Of a stretch of 12,427 bases of DNA, positions 6,200 through 12,427 are shown piece after piece; within the stretch, counting starts at the first letter, position 1; the number at the start of each line of letters is the position of its first letter. The DNA is from JACCUZ01 sp038246575. GTDB taxonomy: Bacteria > Actinomycetota > Actinomycetes > JACCUZ01. Made by a program: the position numbers and the translations under genes. The notes beneath the pieces are model-generated. The model was not told the DNA's origin. It made no database searches and saw only the letters and a list, made by a program, of their open reading frames with translations. The stretch spans positions 1 through 12,427 of the forward strand of contig JBBRVU010000128.1 of the NCBI GenBank assembly GCA_038246575.1, given 5' to 3'.

Positions 6200-8902
6200 A
6201 TGACCTACGGTCGGCTTGTGATGGCGCTCATCGGTGGGGATGCCCACGAGACGACCGCGTCCGCGGACGTCGTGCTCGCTGACGGCTCGCTCGCGGTCCT
6301 CAGGCTGCTCCGCCCGGAGGATGGTCCGGCTCTGCACGACCTCCACGAGGGCGTCTCCGACGAGTCCATCCGGCTGCGCTTCTTCGGGCCGTCCCGGCAC
6401 GGCGCGCACACTTACGTCGATCACGTCCTCAACGACCCCTCGACACTCTCCCTGGTGGCCGAGACCCGCGGCCGCCTGATCGGTCTGGCAACGGCGGAAC
6501 CTGTCGACGCTTCCACGTCCGAGGTGGCCTTCCTCGTCGCCGACGACGCGCGCGGCCTCGGGGTCGGAACTCTGCTGATCGAACACCTCGCCGAGGCGAG
6601 TCTCCTGCGTGGAGTCACCCACTTCGAGGCCGACGTGCTGGCCGAGAACCAGAGGATGCTCCGGGTCTTCAACGACGCCGGCTTCCAGATGTCCCGACGA
6701 CCGGACGGGGCCACCGTCGTCGTCGCACTTACAACGGGGGTGAGTGCGGAGACGCTCGCACTCGCTGATGCGCGAGAGTTCAGCGCCGAGTCGCGATCGC
6801 TGGGGCCGCTCCTGCGCCCGACGAGTGTCGTGGTCGTGGGTGTCCGCTCCGACGGGACCGGAATCGGAGCCACGGTGCTCCGCTCGATCGTTGCGAACGG
6901 GTTCCAGGGACGGGTGGCCGCAGTTCACCCGCGAGCGTCGCAACTGTGCGGGGTGAAGGCGTACCGCTCGGTGCTCGATGTCCCGGAACCCGTCGACCTG
7001 GTTGTGCTCTGTGTGCCTGCCAAGGCGGCTCCAGGCGTGCTTGACGATGCCGCCGCTGCTGGCGCGCAAGCGGTCATCGTGGTCTCGTCGGGCTTCAGCG
7101 AGCTCGGTGAGGAGGGGCGCGCTCTCCAGCGAAGCCTGGCCGTGGCCACCCGCGGGCATGGCATCCGGATGGTCGGACCCAACTGTCTCGGGCTGCTGTG
7201 CAACGCCCCTGACGTGCGGCTCAATGCCACCTTCAACGAAGCTGTCCCTCCAGCGGGCGGGCTGGCGGTGGCCAGCCAGTCCGGCGGCGTCGGTATCGTC
7301 CTCATGGACCTCGCCCGCGAGCTGGGTCTAGGGGTGCATACCTTCGTCTCCCTCGGCAACAAGGCCGACGTCTCGAGCAACGACCTGCTCGCCGCGTGGT
7401 TCGACGACCCGAGGATCACCGCCGCGGCCCTCTACCTCGAGTCATTCGGCAACGCCGCCAAGTTCGCCCGCTTCGCCCGGCGGTTTGCCATGCGCAAGCC
7501 GCTGCTGGCCGTCGTCGGCGGACGGTCCGCTGGTGGTAGTCGTGCCGGCGCGTCGCACACCGCTGCCGCTGCGACCCCCGCGGTCGGGGTGGACGCGCTG
7601 TTCGCCCAAGCCGGTGTCATCGCCTGCACCGACGCCGAGGACCTCGCGCGCACCGCGCTGCTGCTGGCGGAGCAACCCCTGCCCGCTGGCCGCCGACTAG
7701 CGGTCGTCTCCAACGCCGGCGGGATCGGCGTGCTGGCGGCGGACGCCGCGGCGGAGGCGGGGCTCGAGATCCCTGAGTTCAGCCCGGCCCTGCAGGCGCG
7801 CCTCGCCGGTCTGGTCAACGGAACCACCGGCACCTCGAACCCCGTTGATGCCGGAGCAGACGTCCCCCCGACCGAGTTTGCTGCCATGGTCGACGCGGTT
7901 CTCGCCTCGGGCGAGGCAGACGCCGTCCTGGTCATTCCCGTCGCAACCGGCGTGACAGACGGGAGGGGCACTTTGGCAGAGCTGATCCGGGTCCGCGCAG
8001 ACCACCCCGACCTGCCCGTCGTGGCTGTCCCCCTGGGGGGGCTCCCGGTCATCCCCTCCGACCCGCCACTGACGACCTACCGCTCGAGCGCGTCGGCAGT
8101 GCGCGCACTCGGCAGGGCCGCCCGTTACGCCGAGTGGCGGGCAGTACCGCGAGGTCCGGTGGCCGTGACCGGCCCCCACGAGCTGGTCGCGCGGCGCCAA
8201 GTCACGCGCGAACTGGTGGGCGAGACCGGGGGCGGCTGGCTGCTCCCGGACCAAGCGAGCCGAGTGTTGGAACCCTACGGACTCGCCCCCGTCGGGCGCA
8301 CGGTGCGGACCGCCGACGACGCGGCCGCGGCCGCGACTGAGTTCGGGTTCCCCGTGGCGGTGAAGGTCGCCGATCCCGAAATCGTCCACAAGACCGACCG
8401 TGGACTCGTCCGAGTCGGGCTGGGCAACGCCGAAGACGTTCGACACGCCTGCGCCGACTTCGACCGCGAGCTCGGGCGCGCGGCGCTGGTGCTGGTCCAG
8501 CCGGTCCTCGCCGGGGTCGAGGTTGCCCTCGGGCTGGTGCGCGACGCCGCACTCGGCCCGCTGGTCATGGTTGCTGCCGGCGGGATCGCGACCGACGTGT
8601 GGGACGACCGGGTCTTCCTGGTCCCACCGCTGGCCGACGAGGACGCCGCCCGCGCGCTGCGATCGCTGCGGGTCTGGCCGCTCCTGGACGGCTACCGTGG
8701 TGCGCCGCCCACCGACACGACGACCCTCGAGGCGATGGTCCTGGCTCTTGGAAGGCTCGCCGTCGACCTGCCCGAGGTGGCCGAGCTCGACGTCAATCCC
8801 GTCCTGGTCGGTCCCGGTGGTTGCTCGGTCGTGGACGTGAAGCTGCGGGTGGGACCGCCGATCGGACCGGCGGTCAGCGCTCGCCAGCTTCGACCCGTCT
8901 GA
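6200..8902 (+). CDS. GNAT acetyltransferase fused to ADP-forming acyl-CoA synthetase (PatA/AcsP-type)
   Basis: A 900-residue fusion. Residues about 25-175 are a GNAT acetyltransferase with the acetyl-CoA loop RGLGVG at 118-123 and the family end ENQRMLRVFNDAGF. The rest is an NDP-forming acyl-CoA synthetase: CoA-binding domain (about 205-305; VVVVGVRSDGTGIGATVLR), the ligase domain with MVGPNCLG and ASQSGGVG, the phospho-histidine motif SHT (H453), a second ligase-like domain with VSNAGGIGVLAAD (from about 503), and an ATP-grasp domain (about 680-890) containing HKTD (H730) and AELDVNPVLV. GNAT-first order matches Streptomyces lividans PatA and is the reverse of Salmonella Pat. The PatA class acetylates a lysine of acyl-CoA synthetases and silences them; that role is inferred here. 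Both catalytic histidines are kept, so synthetase activity is possible too. The start is uncertain: ATG 6200 is the longest option but has only a hairpin upstream. GTG 6218 or ATG 6221, with TACGGT at 6206-6211 acting as a -10 box, would give a leaderless transcript. Confidence 0.9.
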   Translation: MTYGRLVMALIGGDAHETTASADVVLADGSLAVLRLLRPEDGPALHDLHEGVSDESIRLRFFGPSRHGAHTYVDHVLNDPSTLSLVAETRGRLIGLATAEPVDASTSEVAFLVADDARGLGVGTLLIEHLAEASLLRGVTHFEADVLAENQRMLRVFNDAGFQMSRRPDGATVVVALTTGVSAETLALADAREFSAESRSLGPLLRPTSVVVVGVRSDGTGIGATVLRSIVANGFQGRVAAVHPRASQLCGVKAYRSVLDVPEPVDLVVLCVPAKAAPGVLDDAAAAGAQAVIVVSSGFSELGEEGRALQRSLAVATRGHGIRMVGPNCLGLLCNAPDVRLNATFNEAVPPAGGLAVASQSGGVGIVLMDLARELGLGVHTFVSLGNKADVSSNDLLAAWFDDPRITAAALYLESFGNAAKFARFARRFAMRKPLLAVVGGRSAGGSRAGASHTAAAATPAVGVDALFAQAGVIACTDAEDLARTALLLAEQPLPAGRRLAVVSNAGGIGVLAADAAAEAGLEIPEFSPALQARLAGLVNGTTGTSNPVDAGADVPPTEFAAMVDAVLASGEADAVLVIPVATGVTDGRGTLAELIRVRADHPDLPVVAVPLGGLPVIPSDPPLTTYRSSASAVRALGRAARYAEWRAVPRGPVAVTGPHELVARRQVTRELVGETGGGWLLPDQASRVLEPYGLAPVGRTVRTADDAAAAATEFGFPVAVKVADPEIVHKTDRGLVRVGLGNAEDVRHACADFDRELGRAALVLVQPVLAGVEVALGLVRDAALGPLVMVAAGGIATDVWDDRVFLVPPLADEDAARALRSLRVWPLLDGYRGAPPTDTTTLEAMVLALGRLAVDLPEVAELDVNPVLVGPGGCSVVDVKLRVGPPIGPAVSARQLRPV

Positions 8903-8936
8903 CGCAGGACTGCCGGTGTCGAAAGGCCCGGCCGTG

Positions 8937-8966
8937 CGGGACGTTCGGCACTCATGCACCGTCCCG
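8937..8966. promoter_or_regulatory. Inverted repeat CGGGACG-N16-CGTCCCG, possible operator upstream of narK
   Basis: Arms 8937-8943 and 8960-8966 are exact complements with a 16-nt spacer. The repeat lies after the synthetase stop and just upstream of a TANNNT hexamer (TAAAGT, 8975-8980) that could be the -10 of a narK promoter. The site would then overlap the -35 region. It could equally be the end of the preceding transcript. No known regulator consensus is recognised. Confidence 0.3.
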
Positions 8967-8974
8967 TTGGCTCC

Positions 8975-8980
8975 TAAAGT
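8975..8980 (+). promoter_or_regulatory. Candidate -10 element TAAAGT for narK
   Basis: TAAAGT fits the actinobacterial TANNNT -10 pattern and is an A/T-rich hexamer in a GC-rich gap. Transcription would begin near 8987, giving a leader of about 140 nt that contains the small reading frame at 9025. No convincing -35 hexamer is visible 16-18 bp upstream. Confidence 0.25.
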
Positions 8981-9024
8981 CCGACCAGGACGGTGATCTG
9001 CTCCGTCGGGTGAAGGAGTGGACC

Positions 9025-9132
9025 GTGACCAGACAACTGCTGGTGCTGCGCTTGGTTGTGGCACAGTGCGTGCACAAGTTGCCCCAGACCTCGGCGGCGC
9101 CAGGATTGATGGTTCAAGGCGGTCTGCCATGA
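9025..9132 (+). CDS. Putative 35-residue leader ORF translationally coupled to narK
   Basis: GTG 9025 is preceded by AAGGAG (9013-9018) with 6-nt spacing, the best ribosome-binding site in this leader. The frame runs 35 codons and stops at TGA 9130-9132, so its stop overlaps the narK ATG as ATGA. The peptide begins MTRQLLVLRLVVAQCVHKLP; its first half is hydrophobic with one cysteine, and the second half is Gly/Pro-rich. It is too short to assign to a family. A hairpin (9056-9077) lies inside it. It could be a regulatory leader whose translation controls narK by coupling or attenuation. The alternative is a chance frame; the strong Shine-Dalgarno and the precise ATGA overlap argue against that. 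Confidence 0.45.
   Translation: MTRQLLVLRLVVAQCVHKLPQTSAAPGLMVQGGLP
9056..9077 (+). repeat. Inverted repeat / RNA hairpin inside the narK leader ORF
   Basis: TTGTGGCAC (9056-9064) pairs with GTGCACAA (9070-9077) over eight base pairs with one bulged G and a 5-nt loop. As DNA it is a dyad with TTGTG/CACAA ends; as RNA it is a stem inside the leader frame, about 50 nt before the narK start. Confidence 0.35.
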
Positions 9133-10376
9133 GCAGCGTACGAGTTTCTGATGGCGCCGCAATAGGCAGATCCCCTTGGTTGATGCTTGTCCTGGCCACT
9201 GTCGGGTTCGCTGTCAATTTCTGGGCGTGGGCACTGCTCAGCCCGCTCGGCCCGGTGTTCGGTGACAGCGGCACCCTGGGGGACCTCAGCGAGTGGCAGA
9301 TCTCGCTCCTGGTGGCCGTGCCGGTGATCGTGGGCTCTCTCGGCCGGATCCCGGTCGGGGCCTTGACCGACAGGTACGGGGGGCGGGAGATGTTCGTGAT
9401 CGTCTCGATCGCGACCATCGTGCCGGTCCTGTTCATCGGCTTCTACGGGCAGACCAGTTACCCGGCGCTGCTGGTCGGCGGGTTGTTTCTCGGCGTCTCG
9501 GGAACCTCCTTCGCGGTCGGTGTGCCGTTCGTCAACGCCTGGTTCCCGCCGGAACGGCGAGGCTTGGCCGTGGGAGTCTTCGGCGCCGGCATGGGCGGTA
9601 CCGCGATCAGCGCGCTCACCACTGTCAGGCTCTACACCGACGTCAGCGACAAGGCCCCGTTCCTGTTCGCGGCCACTGCCTTGGCGATCTTCGCAGGCGT
9701 GGCGTGGCTGCTGCTCGAGGACGCACCGGGTCGGGTGGCACCGACCTCGTCCTTGGCTTCGCGGCTGAAGGCGAACGCGCGCCTGCCGATCACGTGGCAG
9801 GCCAGCATCCTGTACGCGGTCGCGTTCGGCGGATACGTCGCCTTCTCGGTCTATCTGCCCGCCTACCTGAAGACCGACTATGGCCTGACACCAGCCGATG
9901 CAGCGAACCGGATGGCGGGATTCGTCGCCGTGGCCGTGATCATGCGGCCAGTGGGGGGCTGGCTCTCTGACCGCGTGGGACCGATCCGAGTCCTGGCCAG
10001 CGGCTACGTTGTCGTGGTTGTCTGTGCCGGGGTCGCGGCCACCCACCCAGTTCTCGAACACACCGGCACGGCCGCGTTCCTGATCATGGCGATGGCATTG
10101 GGTTCGGGCACGGGCGCCACATTCGCCTTGATCGCCAAGGTTACCGATCCTGCCCGAGTCGGCGGCGTCACCGGCCTCGTAGGTGCGGCCGGCGGTCTGG
10201 GCGGCTTCGTCCCACCATTGATCATGGGCTACATCTATGGGCGCACGGACTCTTATGCCATTGGGCTTTGGATGCTCTCTGTCACGGCTGGCCTGACTGC
10301 GCTGCTCACTCTCACCGTCACCCGCCGCACCGAGCGGGCTCATGCGGACGATGTCCAGACCGTGATGGCACAGTAA
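9129..10376 (+). CDS. narK: Nitrate/nitrite transporter, NarK/NNP family of the major facilitator superfamily
   Basis: A 415-residue inner-membrane transporter with about 12 hydrophobic helices, importing nitrate and/or exporting nitrite for respiration. Family marks: the helix-1 block FWAWALLSPLGPVFG; GSLGRIPVGALTDRYGGR with R73; nitrate-signature glycine stretches GVFGAGMGG (149-157) and GLVGAAGGLGG (349-359); and VIMRPVGGWLSDR with R273. R73 and R273 sit where E. coli NarK has its anion-binding arginines R89 and R305. In the first signature, the position that is Asn in many homologues is Met. ATG 9129 is chosen for AAGGCGG just upstream and because it overlaps the stop of a small leader frame; a longer in-frame start at 9018 adds a polar, unrelated N-terminus. 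The nearby narG supports respiratory rather than assimilatory use. Whether it is a proton symporter or a nitrate/nitrite exchanger cannot be told from sequence alone. Confidence 0.95.
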   Translation: MSSVRVSDGAAIGRSPWLMLVLATVGFAVNFWAWALLSPLGPVFGDSGTLGDLSEWQISLLVAVPVIVGSLGRIPVGALTDRYGGREMFVIVSIATIVPVLFIGFYGQTSYPALLVGGLFLGVSGTSFAVGVPFVNAWFPPERRGLAVGVFGAGMGGTAISALTTVRLYTDVSDKAPFLFAATALAIFAGVAWLLLEDAPGRVAPTSSLASRLKANARLPITWQASILYAVAFGGYVAFSVYLPAYLKTDYGLTPADAANRMAGFVAVAVIMRPVGGWLSDRVGPIRVLASGYVVVVVCAGVAATHPVLEHTGTAAFLIMAMALGSGTGATFALIAKVTDPARVGGVTGLVGAAGGLGGFVPPLIMGYIYGRTDSYAIGLWMLSVTAGLTALLTLTVTRRTERAHADDVQTVMAQ

Positions 10377-10468
10377 GGGCGGTCGCGCTGAAGCCATGAC
10401 CAGAGGGAGGCCGGTGTGCACGTGGTGCGGGTTCCGCTATCGGGAAAGTCCAGGAGCAAGGAGTGCGA

Positions 10469-11503
10469 TCAGTGGCTAGTCGGCACGAGCACCCTGCGGA
10501 CCAGATTGTCGAGCATGGCGATCATGACCACCACCCAGGCGGCGAAGGAGAACCACAGTCCGGCACCGCCGATTCCGGCCACCAGTGGCAGCTGGTCGGC
10601 TTCACCGAGGTAGATGCCGGCCACTGCGTACATCCCGAGCGGGAACACCACGCTCCACAATGTCGCGTCGTACCGCAGCGGGACGTGACGGACACGGTGC
10701 CGCCACCAGCCTGCCGCGAGGAGTACCGGGATCAACCAGGTCGCGAAGGCCCAGAACACCACGGACAGACCGGCGATGAGGTCACGAGTGACAGACACCA
10801 TGGGCGCGTCAGCCATCTCCACGATCCGGGCACCCGCGAGCACAGTGATGGCGAGGGCGCCCATGGTCACCCAGTAGGGCGGGGTGAGCTCATCAGGCCC
10901 GAACCTGTAGAGCATGAGCCGCAACGTGACGATCATTGCGGTGGCGGCATACAGGAAGACGCCAACCGACCACGACATTACCGCGAGCACGGCAAGTTCG
11001 CGGCGCCCGGTGACGAACACCGGTTCGATGCTTGCCGCGGCGATCGCGACGGACTGGCTGGCCACCACCCAGATGAACCAGGTGCCGTTCGCGGTCGCGA
11101 CCACCGGTCGCTCCACCTTGCCAAGGACCGCCGTCCAGGGCACGACGTACCCGAGCAGCAGCCACGCCGTTCCAGCAAGTCCCAACAGGAGACCGGTCGC
11201 GACGTGGTGACCGTCCATGCCGAGCCGAACGCCGAGCACATTGGTGCCGGCGACGAACGTGAAGAAGCCGAACGCTCGCCCCGGGTCGAGGAAGTCATCG
11301 TTGATCGCTCCGCGATAGGCGACGAACCGCCACAGTGTCAGACACAGCAAGACGACGAACCCGGCGATACAGACGACCAGCAGAGTGGTGGAGATGAACT
11401 CGAACCCCTTGAGCCGCATTCCGACCGAGATGATTCCGCTGGCCATCACCAATGCGAAGTAGCCCGGCGTCAGCCCCGCGACTGCGCTCTGCACTCGCTC
11501 CAA
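10469..11503 (-). CDS. TDT-family (TehA/SLAC1-type) anion channel or C4-dicarboxylate/tellurite-resistance transporter
   Basis: About 344 residues, almost entirely hydrophobic, with roughly ten membrane helices. The first helix, LTPGYFALVMASGIISVGM, is the usual opening of the TDT family (Mae1, TehA and plant SLAC1), and WSVVFPLGMYAV near residues 283-294 is a late-helix match. The product lies in the inner membrane and should pass small anions; nitrate, nitrite, chloride, malate and tellurite-related roles are known across the family. The frame is open well upstream, but that part (to 11758) is polar, unrelated and overlaps narG on the other strand. I prefer TTG 11503, about 12 residues before helix 1, with GGAGGT at 11522-11517 (spacing somewhat long at 13 nt); GTG 11518 is an alternative but sits directly on that site. 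The gene converges with narK (92-nt gap) and diverges from narG (115-nt gap), which suggests a role in nitrate/nitrite movement by context only. Confidence 0.85.
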   Translation of the reverse strand: MERVQSAVAGLTPGYFALVMASGIISVGMRLKGFEFISTTLLVVCIAGFVVLLCLTLWRFVAYRGAINDDFLDPGRAFGFFTFVAGTNVLGVRLGMDGHHVATGLLLGLAGTAWLLLGYVVPWTAVLGKVERPVVATANGTWFIWVVASQSVAIAAASIEPVFVTGRRELAVLAVMSWSVGVFLYAATAMIVTLRLMLYRFGPDELTPPYWVTMGALAITVLAGARIVEMADAPMVSVTRDLIAGLSVVFWAFATWLIPVLLAAGWWRHRVRHVPLRYDATLWSVVFPLGMYAVAGIYLGEADQLPLVAGIGGAGLWFSFAAWVVVMIAMLDNLVRRVLVPTSH

Positions 11504-11618
11504 TGCCGATTCGGCCACCTCCGAAGGGTAGTTGCGATCGTCGGGCGGCCAAGGCCTAACCGCGCACCCATTGCGCTCGGGCGCGTCGGAAGAATTCCAG
11601 ATTCGGGAGGTACGCATC
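11504..11618. promoter_or_regulatory. Divergent promoter region between the TDT gene and narG
   Basis: This 115-bp gap must hold the minus-strand promoter of the TDT gene and at least part of the narG control region. Visible elements are GGGAGG at 11605-11610 (narG ribosome-binding site, 8 nt before GTG 11619) and a small dyad GGAA-GAA-TTCC at 11588-11598. No FNR-type TTGAT-N4-ATCAA site and no clear -35/-10 pair is seen. Confidence 0.45.
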
Positions 11619-12427
11619 GTGACGACTGACATTGATCCCGCAGGCCCGGAGGAGGGCCGAGTGGTCGGCCTGGACGGGCCATTGAGCGATGCCCTGCTTC
11701 GGACCAGGCGCTTCTTCACCAGGGCGATCGTTTCTGACGACCTTCGCACGATGACCAAGCGGGGTGGCCGTCAGGCAGACGACTTCTACCGGGACCGGTG
11801 GAGCCACGACAAGGTGGTGCGCTCCACCCACGGGGTGAACTGCACCGGGTCCTGCTCGTGGAAGGTCTACGTCAAGGACGGCATCATCACCTGGGAGACC
11901 CAGCAGACCGACTACCCGTCGGTCGGCCCGGACTCCCCGGAGTACGAGCCTCGCGGCTGCCCCCGTGGCGCGGCGTTCTCCTGGTACACCTACTCGCCGA
12001 CCCGGGTCCGCTACCCCTACGTTCGCGGCGTACTGCTTCAGATGTTCCGCGAGGCCAAGTCCCAGCACGATGGTGATCCGGTGCGCGCGTGGGAGCACAT
12101 CGTCGAGAACCCGCTGCGCGCCAAGGCCTACAAGTCCGCGCGCGGCAAGGGCGGTCTCGTGCGCGCCAGCTGGGAGGAGGCCAGTGAGATCGTCGCTGCC
12201 GCGCACGTGCACACGATCAAGAAGTACGGTCCCGACCGGGTCGCCGGCTTCTCACCGATCCCGGCGATGTCGATGGTCTCGCACGCGTCGGGTGCCCGGT
12301 TCGTGAATCTGATCGGTGGCTCGATGCTGAGCTTCTACGACTGGTACGCAGACCTGCCCGTCGCGTCTCCGCAGGTCTTCGGGGACCAGACCGACGTCCC
12401 TGAGTCGGGTGACTGGTGGAACGCCGG
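11619..12427 (+). CDS. narG: Respiratory nitrate reductase alpha (catalytic) subunit, 5' part
   Basis: The first 269 codons of NarG, the Mo-bisMGD subunit that reduces nitrate to nitrite on the cytoplasmic face of the membrane-bound NarGHI complex, using electrons from quinol. The gene runs off the right edge (full length about 1200-1250 residues). Start GTG 11619 has GGGAGG at 11605-11610. The FS0 [4Fe-4S] ligands H71, C75, C79 and C114 keep the exact spacing of E. coli H49, C53, C57 and C92. D245 in YDWYADLP aligns with the molybdenum ligand Asp222. Family blocks include STHGVNCTGSCSWKVYVKDG, TWETQQTDYPSVGPDSP, YGPDRVAGFSPIPAMSMVSH and GDQTDVPESGDWWN. The N-terminus is about 22 residues longer than in E. 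coli and contains RTRRFFTRA, reminiscent of the vestigial twin-arginine motif known in NarG proteins. narHJI are expected downstream. Confidence 0.97.
   Translation, partial: MTTDIDPAGPEEGRVVGLDGPLSDALLRTRRFFTRAIVSDDLRTMTKRGGRQADDFYRDRWSHDKVVRSTHGVNCTGSCSWKVYVKDGIITWETQQTDYPSVGPDSPEYEPRGCPRGAAFSWYTYSPTRVRYPYVRGVLLQMFREAKSQHDGDPVRAWEHIVENPLRAKAYKSARGKGGLVRASWEEASEIVAAAHVHTIKKYGPDRVAGFSPIPAMSMVSHASGARFVNLIGGSMLSFYDWYADLPVASPQVFGDQTDVPESGDWWNA

Noticed and set aside
9106..9117. FNR-like dyad TTGA-N4-TCAA before narK
   Set aside because: The FNR/CRP consensus needs TTGA-N6-TCAA. The spacing here is two bases short and the site overlaps the ribosome-binding region.
9018..9128. Longer start for narK at 9018
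   Set aside because: There is no ribosome-binding site at proper spacing and the added residues do not resemble the family; ATG 9129 gives the usual N-terminus before helix 1.
11588..11598. GGAA-GAA-TTCC dyad upstream of narG
   Set aside because: Four-base arms are expected by chance; no matching regulator consensus is known to me.
10463..11629. Plus-strand open frame opposite the TDT gene (388 codons)
   Set aside because: The translation is His/Asp/Arg-rich and unstructured, while the minus strand encodes a coherent set of membrane helices.
11519..11758. N-terminal extension of the TDT protein up to 11758
   Set aside because: It is polar, lacks family similarity and overlaps the start of narG on the opposite strand.

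Overview
The window is GC-rich throughout, its codons mostly end in G or C, and GTG and TTG starts are common. With the gene families present (an FAD/Fe-S 2-hydroxyacid dehydrogenase, a GNAT-first acyl-CoA synthetase/acetyltransferase, NarK and NarG), this suggests a high-GC actinobacterium able to respire nitrate. That placement is inference; there is no rRNA or other taxonomic marker here.

Left edge, 1-1301: gene remnants. A decayed IS256-family transposase (207-660) is broken by at least six frame changes and an internal deletion. It is followed by unassigned DNA and then by the C-terminal tail of a thiamine-pyrophosphate enzyme (1022-1234).

1302-5336: a two-gene operon with a 3-nt gap. 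It encodes a 1029-residue FAD-plus-iron-sulfur D-2-hydroxyacid dehydrogenase (YdiJ/GlcD type, with an unusual hydrophobic C-terminal tail) and a D-isomer-specific 2-hydroxyacid dehydrogenase whose dinucleotide fold looks NADP-preferring. Together they could make and re-oxidise a D-2-hydroxyacid and pass electrons towards quinone.

5337-6199: a 300-bp gap rich in palindromes, then a small DUF421 membrane protein gene (5637-6122).

6200-8902: a 900-residue fusion of an N-terminal GNAT acetyltransferase and an ADP-forming acyl-CoA synthetase, in the domain order known from actinobacterial PatA.

8903-12427: the start of a nitrate-respiration locus. narK (9129-10376) is preceded by a probable 35-codon leader ORF that overlaps it by ATGA. 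A convergent TDT/SLAC1-type anion channel gene (11503-10469, minus strand) lies between narK and narG. narG begins at 11619 and runs off the right edge with its [4Fe-4S] and molybdenum ligands intact. narHJI would be expected beyond the window. A plausible joint theme is redox and carbon metabolism around quinone-linked nitrate respiration, but only narK and narG are firmly linked by function.
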